Below, one piece after another: positions 9,423 to 15,476 of a stretch of DNA of 64,000 nucleotides (its first letter is position 1; every line of letters starts with the position of its first letter). The stretch covers positions 434,001-498,000 of the forward strand of contig NZ_JAVDXU010000003.1 in assembly GCF_031458095.1 (NCBI RefSeq), in the 5' to 3' direction. The notes below the pieces were generated by a model. It made no database searches. It was not told the origin of the DNA and was given only the letters and a program-made list of their open reading frames with translations. Made by a program: the position numbers and the translations under genes. This DNA is from Pelomonas saccharophila_A. Lineage in GTDB: Bacteria > Pseudomonadota > Gammaproteobacteria > Burkholderiales > Burkholderiaceae_C.

Positions 9423-10414
9423 GAGGCGAACCACTTGGAGCAGACGCAATGCGCGCACTCGGGCCGCTGGCCGGCGCGGATGCTGGTGCGCAGGCGGCGC
9501 ATGGACGGCGCGTTGAGCGCGTCGCCCAACCCGGCATCGTCCAGCCTGGCATTGCCGGCGATGAAGAAGCAGGGCCGCAAGCCGCCATCGGCCTCGATGA
9601 CGGCCGAGTGCTCGGGCGCGTTGCAGCGCACCGGCGGTGGCGCGGCGAGGCCAAGACGGGCGCGGTAATGCGCCTCGATGCGGCGCAGCTTGGCGGGCGA
9701 TTCGGCGATGAAGCCGCTGGCAAAGTCCGCTGCATCCAGCGCGTCCAGGCTGCTGGACAGCACCGGCAGGTCTTCGGCCCGCAGCGCCACGCCATCGACA
9801 GGCTCGCCGTGGCGGCCAAAGGCCTCGGCATGGCTGACATCGGCGGCGAGGAAGGAGATGCCCGCCACGCCGAGCTTGTGCGCCAGCGCGACGAGATCGG
9901 CCAGCTCACCCACATTGCCGCGCTGCACCGTCACGCGCAGGCTCACGTCCAGGCCTTCGCGCACCGCGGCGCGGATGCCGGCGCAGACGGCCTCGAAGGC
10001 GTCCAGCCCGCGGATGGCGGCATAGCTGGCCGCCGTGCTGCCGTCCAGCGACACCGTGACCTGCTCGAACAGGCACGCCACCTCCGCCGCATGCTTGGCC
10101 AGGGCCAGGCCAGCCGTCAGCAGCCAGAGCTTGTGCCCCTGGCTGCGCAGCAGAGCCGCGATCTCGGCCCACTGCGGATGCAGCAGCGGCTCGCCGCCGG
10201 AGACCAGCACGGTCTGCGTGCCCAGCTCCAGCAGGCCGGGCAGCAGGCGCTGCACAGTCGCCATGTCGATGTCGCGCTGGCCATGCCGCCAGTAGTCGCA
10301 GCTGACGCAGCGCGAATTGCAGCGCTCGGTCAGGTAGAGCGTCGCCAGCGGCAGCCGCGTGAGGGCGGGCGCCAGCGCAAGGGGCCGCTCGACGGTGACG
10401 CTAGAACAGTCCAT
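9419..10414 (-). CDS. Radical SAM protein with C-terminal cysteine cluster (SPASM/twitch-like)
   Basis: This 331-residue protein carries the radical SAM motif CNSRCVSC (Cys32, Cys36, Cys39) and the SAM-binding VSGGEPLLHP. The C-terminus has further cysteines in RCNAPE, RPCFF and ECAHCVCSKW, suitable for an auxiliary iron-sulfur cluster as in SPASM/twitch enzymes that modify peptides or sugars. ATG 10414 is preferred over the in-frame TTG at 10426. It overlaps the end of the porin gene by 14 bp. The substrate cannot be deduced. Confidence 0.88.
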   Translation of the reverse strand: MDCSSVTVERPLALAPALTRLPLATLYLTERCNSRCVSCDYWRHGQRDIDMATVQRLLPGLLELGTQTVLVSGGEPLLHPQWAEIAALLRSQGHKLWLLTAGLALAKHAAEVACLFEQVTVSLDGSTAASYAAIRGLDAFEAVCAGIRAAVREGLDVSLRVTVQRGNVGELADLVALAHKLGVAGISFLAADVSHAEAFGRHGEPVDGVALRAEDLPVLSSSLDALDAADFASGFIAESPAKLRRIEAHYRARLGLAAPPPVRCNAPEHSAVIEADGGLRPCFFIAGNARLDDAGLGDALNAPSMRRLRTSIRAGQRPECAHCVCSKWFAS

Positions 10415-11477
10415 GCAGCTCGACAAAGCTCTGCCGCCGGTTGTCGATGGTGTTCTGCGGGATGCCGCCGAACTTGCGGTAGCCCGCGCGCAACTGCACG
10501 AAGGCGAAGGGCGTGTACTCGTAGACCAGGCTGTAGCGCACCTTGTTGTCGTGGGCCACGCGGCGGTCGGGGTCGAGGTATTCGCTGGTCAGCTTCAGGT
10601 TGTGGCCCTGCTGCACCAGCCAGTTGGCCTCCAGCAGCGTCGCGTATTGCCGGCGCTTGCCCTCGGGGTAGCCGGCATCGCTGACCATGTCGAACTCGGC
10701 CAGCCAGGCCACCGGTCCCGTCGTCGTGCCGGCGAAGAGGCCCCAGGCCTGGCGGTTGCCCGCCGTCGACTTGACCTGGGCCGCCGCCGCACCGACACGG
10801 CCCCAGGGCTGCATCCAGATGGCCTGGGCAGTGGTCTGGTGGCCGGTCGTGCCGCCCTTGTTGCCGGGGCCATTGCTGCGCACCAGCTGCAGAGACCATT
10901 CGTCGCTCTCATGCCCCAGCTCCAGGCCCTTGTCGGGCACCGTCATGCTGACGCCGCTCAACTGCCGCACGAAGGCCAGGCTGTCCTGCAGCCGCCAGCC
11001 GAAGGGCAGATAGAACTGGCCGGCCTTGGCATACCAGGAGAGGCCCGGCGTCGACAGCCGCACATAGGCCTCCTGACGCTCGGACTTGCCCGGCGCGACC
11101 TGCTGGTCGAGGTAGGCGCCGAGATAGTCCTTGATCAGCTGCACGTCGGCATACAGCCGCGTCTGCTCGTTGCCGCCGACGCTGCGCGTGGGCTGGCCCG
11201 ACACCGAGGTGCGCGTCGTCGCGGTGCGCAGGTCGCCGCCCAGGCGCAGGCGGTCATCGAACAGCGAACCATTCCAGCCCTGCAAGGCTTCGGGCAGGGC
11301 ATTGGCCGGAATGACGTTCTGCGCGAAGGTATTGCCCACGGCGTTGCGCAGGCCGCCCCCGGTGGGGTTCACATGGCAGGCCACGCATTTCAATCCGGCA
11401 CGGATGGCGAGATAGGGTTCGGCCTGCGCCATCGACATCAGGGCCATCAAAGCCAGGCCCAGCCACCATCGCAACAA
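10401..11477 (-). CDS. Outer-membrane porin-like protein with N-terminal heme-c motif
   Basis: About 358 residues: a signal peptide (LLRWWLGLALMALMSMAQA), then KCVACHVNPTGGG, a CxxCH heme-attachment motif in the form seen in barrel-associated cytochromes. The rest is rich in alternating aromatic/polar strands and ends VELHGLF, as outer-membrane barrels do. It may bring a heme to the outer-membrane pore. No ATG lies before the signal peptide outside a repeat, so TTG 11477 (or 11474) is the likely start. The frame extends to 11657 only by reading through the structured repeat at 11506-11625. That extension is rejected. Confidence 0.72.
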   Translation of the reverse strand: MLRWWLGLALMALMSMAQAEPYLAIRAGLKCVACHVNPTGGGLRNAVGNTFAQNVIPANALPEALQGWNGSLFDDRLRLGGDLRTATTRTSVSGQPTRSVGGNEQTRLYADVQLIKDYLGAYLDQQVAPGKSERQEAYVRLSTPGLSWYAKAGQFYLPFGWRLQDSLAFVRQLSGVSMTVPDKGLELGHESDEWSLQLVRSNGPGNKGGTTGHQTTAQAIWMQPWGRVGAAAAQVKSTAGNRQAWGLFAGTTTGPVAWLAEFDMVSDAGYPEGKRRQYATLLEANWLVQQGHNLKLTSEYLDPDRRVAHDNKVRYSLVYEYTPFAFVQLRAGYRKFGGIPQNTIDNRRQSFVELHGLF

Positions 11478-11505
11478 GCCTGCCGGATTTGCGGTGCGCT
11501 GTGTG

Positions 11506-11625
11506 GCGGGCCGAGCGCCGGGCCGCTCCCTAGCCGGCCCGCTCGGGCGATGTGCTTGCGGCTCGATGCCACAAGCATCGTCGTCCCCGCGGGGGACCGG
11601 CCAAGGTACTCCTTGGACGAGGGGC
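11506..11625 (-). repeat. Structured intergenic repeat, copy A
   Basis: One of four homologous 120-138 bp units (others at 18955-19075, 19958-20095 and 21079-21216). Reading the minus strand it begins 4 nt after the TGA of the cytochrome lipoprotein gene. It holds three hairpins in the family order: GTCCCC/GGGGAC, a 9-bp stem at 11554-11576 (one G-U pair), and a terminal GCGGGCC/GGCCCGC stem. It most resembles copy B in its first 35 bases. Confidence 0.9.
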
Positions 11626-11629
11626 GCCA

Positions 11630-12079
11630 TCATTTCTGCGCTCCGTTGTCGATCCACTGGCGGATCAGATTGATGGTCGCGGCATCAAGATAGGGCCCAC
11701 CGAAGGGCATGCGCGCGCCGACCGATTGGTGGCCTTCGAGCTTGTGAATCAGATAGCTGTTGGCCGCATCACCCGGCGCCACGCGCTTGAGCGCCGGCAC
11801 CTCGGCGCTGGCCACGCCGACCAGCATGGTGAAGCTGTTGGCCGCGTCCAGCCTGAGGCCCTGCGGCGCCGCACCGCCCGCATGGCAGGCCGTGCAGATG
11901 GGCGTGAAGACATGGGACTGGATGGAGCTGAAGCTGGCCGTCATCGGCCCGCTGGGGTCATCGCCCTCGCCGAGTGGCCGGCCGTTGGCGTCCAGGCCCG
12001 CGCCACTACCACCTCCACAGCCCGCGACCAGGGCGGCCGTGGTGGCCAGCGCCGCCCCAAGCAATTTCGACAATCTCAT
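11630..12079 (-). CDS. c-type cytochrome-domain lipoprotein
   Basis: The 149-residue protein has a lipoprotein signal ending LVAGC and a single heme-c motif CTACH in TPICTACHAGG, followed by MPFGGP, a possible distal Met ligand. It should be anchored in a membrane facing the periplasm, carrying one heme. ATG 12079 is preceded by AGGAG at a good distance. A TTG 57 nt upstream is the longer alternative. It is the first gene after a candidate ECF promoter, so it may lead the operon that goes on through the porin-cytochrome and radical SAM genes. Confidence 0.8.
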   Translation of the reverse strand: MRLSKLLGAALATTAALVAGCGGGSGAGLDANGRPLGEGDDPSGPMTASFSSIQSHVFTPICTACHAGGAAPQGLRLDAANSFTMLVGVASAEVPALKRVAPGDAANSYLIHKLEGHQSVGARMPFGGPYLDAATINLIRQWIDNGAQK

Positions 12080-12106
12080 CAAGCTCTCCTGCAACTCACT
12101 GCGCCG

Positions 12107-12135
12107 TGAGTGCCGGCCCGCCGCGGGAGGGTTCA
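12107..12135 (-). promoter_or_regulatory. Candidate ECF sigma promoter of the cytochrome/radical SAM operon
   Basis: On the minus strand TGAACC (12130-12135) is followed after 18 nt by ACTCA (12107-12111). The same two blocks with the same 18-nt gap lie before the ECF sigma gene at 15407-15435. The start codon of the cytochrome lipoprotein lies 28 nt downstream, leaving room for a short leader with AGGAG. Confidence 0.6.
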
Positions 12136-12148
12136 AGAGAAGCTAGGG

Positions 12149-12226
12149 AGGGCCTGCAAACGCTACGGCAATGGGCCGCGTTGTGGCGGGACTTCGCGAC
12201 CCCTTGCCGTAGCGTTTGCAGGCCCT
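12149..12226 (-). terminator. Perfect 23-bp inverted repeat, probable strong terminator/hairpin
   Basis: Arms at 12149-12171 and 12204-12226 are exact reverse complements with a 32-nt loop. The right arm includes the stop codon of the TorF-like gene. There is no run of T, so a simple rho-independent terminator is not proven. It separates the sigma/anti-sigma/protease operon from the promoter at 12107-12135. Confidence 0.6.
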
Positions 12227-12932
12227 AGAACGCAACGGTGAGGCTGAGCACCGCCGTGCGACGCCGCGTGGCATCGATCCAGATGTAGGGCCCACCGCGT
12301 CCAGCTGCAATCCAGGCCAGTTGAAGCTCGCTGCTCTGGCCCAGCTGCCAGGAAGCGCCCAGGCGCAGGTCCGCTCGGGTGTCGCTGCGCGGCTCGACAT
12401 AGGACAAGGCCTGGCCCCCAAAGCCATGCAGCAGGCCGACATGGCCCAGCGCCGCGACGCCCGACGCGAGCGGCCAGCGGCCGTTGAACTCGACGTAGAG
12501 GCTGCGCTGGCCGACGCCGTAGTAGTCGGGCGAGACATAGGCGCGCAGGCTCCAGCGCTCGCCCAGCAGGCCGACATAGGCCTCCTGGTAGTCATAGCGG
12601 GATACGTTCTCGAAGGCGTGGGCGGCCACGCCCGCCTCGGCGTCCAGGCCCGGCGACAGCTCGAAGACGCGGCCGCCATAGACCTGCAGGGCCGCGCCGC
12701 GCCGCTGCGCAAAGCGCGCCTGCGCCAGCTGGGCACCGGCATACCAGCCGGCCGTACCGTCCCAAGCCAGGCCGAGCTGGGCGCTCGGCCGGTTGCGGCT
12801 GTAGGACATGCCACGCTCGCGTGCGTCCGTCTGCAGCGACAGCGTGCCACCGACATCGGCCCAGGCTCCGCCCGCGCAGGCCAGCAGCGTGGCGACCAGC
12901 GTCGTCAATCGAGCCAGGGGCGCGGGGGGCAT
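12225..12932 (-). CDS. TorF-like putative outer-membrane barrel protein
   Basis: This 235-residue protein has a signal peptide (LTTLVATLLACAGGAWA), then DVGGTLSLQTDARERGMSYS and a series of aromatic, alternating strands ending SLTVAF. This is the pattern of the TorF family of putative porins (TIGR02001-like). It should sit in the outer membrane. ATG 12932 touches the last base of the subtilase stop codon, so it belongs to the same transcript. An in-frame extension of 10 residues to 12962 is possible but would remove the clean signal peptide. Cargo unknown. Confidence 0.7.
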   Translation of the reverse strand: MPPAPLARLTTLVATLLACAGGAWADVGGTLSLQTDARERGMSYSRNRPSAQLGLAWDGTAGWYAGAQLAQARFAQRRGAALQVYGGRVFELSPGLDAEAGVAAHAFENVSRYDYQEAYVGLLGERWSLRAYVSPDYYGVGQRSLYVEFNGRWPLASGVAALGHVGLLHGFGGQALSYVEPRSDTRADLRLGASWQLGQSSELQLAWIAAGRGGPYIWIDATRRRTAVLSLTVAF

Positions 12933-14134
12933 CAGTCCGGAGTTTGCCCCAGCGTCTTGCAACCTGGACCGCGCGTGCCGGCATGGCGGGCCAGCGTTGC
13001 GCAGCTGTCGATACGCCCTTGACTTTCCGTGACCAGGGCCGTCTTCAGGGCCAGGGTGCCACGTGGGCCGTCGAGCTCGCGCACCAGGGCCAGCAGGCCG
13101 GCGGCATGTGCGGCCGCGAAGGACGACCCCGACACCAGCGACCAGCCGCCGCCCACCGCCGTGCTGGGCACGTCACGCCCGGGCGCAATGACGACGCCAG
13201 CCGGCAGCGGCGGCGCGCTGCCGACGACGAGCACGCCCGGATGGTTGGCCGGGAAGGGCCCGTTCTCGCCGGGCATGGCCGCAACCACGGCGGCGCCCCG
13301 CGCCTGGGCCTGGTCGATGAGCAGGGCCAGCAGGCGGTCGTCCGGGCCACCCAGGCTCATGTTGATGATGTGGGCACCCTGCTGGATGGCCGCATACAAG
13401 GCCTTGGCCAGGCCCAGGCTGGTGCACAGCGTCTGCGTGCCTGCCGCCTGCCAGCAGGCGCGCAGGGCCAGCAGCTTGGCCTGGGGAGCGACGCCGGCAA
13501 TGCCAAGGCCGTTGTCCGCCCGCGCCGCGATGATGCCGGCCACGGCCGTGCCATGGCCCTCGGCGGGCGGCGCCTTGTCGTCGACAAAGTTCTCGTTGCT
13601 GGCCAGTTGGCCGACGAGATCGGGATGGCTGGCCTCCACGCCGCTGTCGACCACCGCCACGCGCACGCCCTTGCCGGTGGCGAGCTGGTGCAGTTCGGCC
13701 AGATGCCACTGGCGCGCCGCCGGCTGGGCCTGGTAGAGGGGCTCCTGCTGGCTGCCCTGGGCTCGATACAGGCTGACGGGCTGGGCCCAGGCGACGCGCC
13801 TGTCCTCGGCCACGGCCTCGGCCACCTTGGCCGGGCTGCGCGTGTCGCCTTCGGGCAGTCGCATGACGAAGCAGTCCACGCCGGCCAGGGGCATGGCCCA
13901 TTCACTGCGCATCTCCAGGCCATGGGCCTGGGCCAGGGACTGGGCGACCTGCTGGCGCGACTGCCGGCCCACGCCCTCGCCATAGGTGCCGGCATAGCTG
14001 CCGTCGGGCCGGTAATGGGCCTTGGGCAGTTGCAGCATGACGAGGACCTGGCGCTGGGCCTCCTCGGCCTGGGCGAAGGCCGCCGTGCTGACGCAGCACA
14101 GCAGCAACGCGAACAGGCGCAACAGCAATCTCAT
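12932..14134 (-). CDS. Secreted S8 (subtilisin-family) serine peptidase
   Basis: The 400-residue protein has a signal peptide (residues 1-21), a propeptide-like region (25-95) and a peptidase domain with the full triad: Asp163 in VAVVDSGV, His194 in GHGTAVAG and Ser338 in SGSSFAAAHAAG. Asn258 in HIINMSLGGP is in the oxyanion region, although the classical oxyanion Asn before the Ser is less clear. It should act in the periplasm or outside. Its start overlaps the anti-sigma stop by 4 nt (ATGA). The context suggests a role in sigma-factor signalling, possibly cleaving the anti-sigma factor, which is inference. Confidence 0.88.
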   Translation of the reverse strand: MRLLLRLFALLLCCVSTAAFAQAEEAQRQVLVMLQLPKAHYRPDGSYAGTYGEGVGRQSRQQVAQSLAQAHGLEMRSEWAMPLAGVDCFVMRLPEGDTRSPAKVAEAVAEDRRVAWAQPVSLYRAQGSQQEPLYQAQPAARQWHLAELHQLATGKGVRVAVVDSGVEASHPDLVGQLASNENFVDDKAPPAEGHGTAVAGIIAARADNGLGIAGVAPQAKLLALRACWQAAGTQTLCTSLGLAKALYAAIQQGAHIINMSLGGPDDRLLALLIDQAQARGAAVVAAMPGENGPFPANHPGVLVVGSAPPLPAGVVIAPGRDVPSTAVGGGWSLVSGSSFAAAHAAGLLALVRELDGPRGTLALKTALVTESQGRIDSCATLARHAGTRGPGCKTLGQTPD

Positions 14135-14745
14135 CGCGCCGGCCCGGGTTGCAGCGGCTCGGCCAGGGCGACGATGGGCGCGGTGCGCAGCTCGGCCAGG
14201 CCACGCGCGTCGACGCGCAGCAGCCAGGCGCCGGTCTCGGTCGGCCCGGCGACGACGCCGGCGCCTTGGGCCTGCAGCAATTCGCGCACCGCCTGCTCGG
14301 TGGTGCCCGGCTTGAACATGACCAGGGCGTCCGCAACCACCGGCGCCGTGCCGGCAGCCGACAGGCCCTCGTAGGCCGGCTCGGCCTGGCGATCGTGCAG
14401 CCACAGGCCCAGCAGCAGGGCGCAGGCTGCCCCTTGCAGGCCCAGGGCCCAGGGCATCCAGCGCGGGGCCGTGGCCTTGGGGCGGCGAGCCGGCTGCATC
14501 AGCGTGTGCATCCTGGCCAGGCCGGCTTCGACGTCGCCGCCCTGCGGCGGCGTGCCGGCCACGCTGAGCAGGGTCTGCATCGGCTGTTCGGCGGCCAGCT
14601 CGTTGCGGCAGGCCTGGCAGCTCAGCAGATGTTGCTGCACCTGCTGCATCTCGCCCTCATCCAGCTGCCCACGGGCATACCAGGGCAGCAGAGCCTGCAC
14701 GGCGGCATGCTCGTCATGTTCCATCGGGATCACCACACTCATCAT
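14131..14745 (-). CDS. Zinc-finger anti-sigma factor with periplasmic C-terminal domain
   Basis: The 204-residue protein has a ZAS-type zinc motif, His39-x3-Cys43-x2-Cys46 in HLLSCQAC, and one membrane segment at about 97-117. The periplasmic part contains VMFKPGTTEQAVRELLQAQ followed by GAWLLRVD. That pattern of strand, helix and strand resembles the I9-like propeptide/inhibitor domain of subtilases. It should hold the sigma factor encoded just upstream. Start ATG 14745 follows AAGGAGAAG and overlaps the sigma stop by 4 nt. ATG 14742 is equally possible. Confidence 0.85.
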   Translation of the reverse strand: MMSVVIPMEHDEHAAVQALLPWYARGQLDEGEMQQVQQHLLSCQACRNELAAEQPMQTLLSVAGTPPQGGDVEAGLARMHTLMQPARRPKATAPRWMPWALGLQGAACALLLGLWLHDRQAEPAYEGLSAAGTAPVVADALVMFKPGTTEQAVRELLQAQGAGVVAGPTETGAWLLRVDARGLAELRTAPIVALAEPLQPGPAR

Positions 14746-15380
14746 TCTTCTCCTTGCCCCTGCCCGGCGAGGTCGTCGAGCAGGAGGCGCAGCCGGCGCC
14801 GCGCATAGAACATCCGCGTCTTCACGGTCTCGGCCGGGCAACCGACGACGTCGGCGATCTCGGCATAGGCCATGTCATGGAAATAGCACAGCTCCACGAC
14901 GGCGCGGTGCTCGGGCGACAGCTCGGCCATGGCCTGTCGAAGCCGCCCCCGCAACTGGGCCAGCCCCAGCTGCTGCTCCGGCCCCGGCCCCGGGTCGGAG
15001 GCTTCTTCCACCTCATCAGCGTCCACCGGCAGGTCCTGGCGGCTCAGGGCCTTCAGCGCCTTGCGGTAGGCGATGCCGAAGATCCAGGTGGACAGCTTGC
15101 TGCGCCCGTCAAAGCCCTCGGCGCGCTGCCAGACCACCATCATGGTGTCGTTCAGCGCCTCCTCGATGGCCTCGCCGTGGCGCATCAGATGCGACAGGAA
15201 ACGCCACAGCCGGGGGTGGTAGAGGCGGTAGAGGGCGTCGAATTCGGCCCGCTGGCCGCGCTTGATGCCCTCCAGCAGAGCCAGCTCCAGGGCCTCGGCG
15301 GCCGGCCCACGGCCCGAGCTCGCCGGCGCCACCTTGGCGTCATCGCGCTTTTGTCTGCTGATGCTGGGCCACTTCAACAT
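14742..15380 (-). CDS. ECF-type RNA polymerase sigma factor
   Basis: About 212 residues with region 2 (FDALYRLYHPRLWRFLSHL, then STWIFGIAYRKALKALSR, the promoter-melting segment) and region 4 (LSPEHRAVVELCYFHDMAYAEIADVV with VKTRMFYARRRLR). This is the two-domain layout of ECF sigma factors. ATG 15380 is chosen because the longer ATG 15407 lies directly against the -10-like element of a candidate self-promoter and would not be transcribed from it. The gene leads an operon with its anti-sigma factor, a subtilase and a barrel protein. Confidence 0.9.
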   Translation of the reverse strand: MLKWPSISRQKRDDAKVAPASSGRGPAAEALELALLEGIKRGQRAEFDALYRLYHPRLWRFLSHLMRHGEAIEEALNDTMMVVWQRAEGFDGRSKLSTWIFGIAYRKALKALSRQDLPVDADEVEEASDPGPGPEQQLGLAQLRGRLRQAMAELSPEHRAVVELCYFHDMAYAEIADVVGCPAETVKTRMFYARRRLRLLLDDLAGQGQGEE

Positions 15381-15406
15381 GCTTGCCTGCGGGGTTCCAT
15401 TGCGCA

Positions 15407-15435
15407 TGAGTCCCGGCGGGGCGCCCGGAGGTTCA
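15407..15435 (-). promoter_or_regulatory. Candidate ECF self-promoter of the sigma gene
   Basis: TGAACC (15430-15435) and ACTCA (15407-15411) on the minus strand are separated by 18 nt, exactly as at 12107-12135. Autoregulation of this kind is common for ECF sigma factors. Confidence 0.6.
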
Positions 15436-15476
15436 AAGCGATGGTAGCCAGCCCCCTGGCTTCCCCGGGGAATCCG

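Noticed and set aside
11478..11657. N-terminal extension of the porin-like gene
   Set aside because: It would be translated from repeat copy A and the end of the upstream gene; the signal peptide starts after it.
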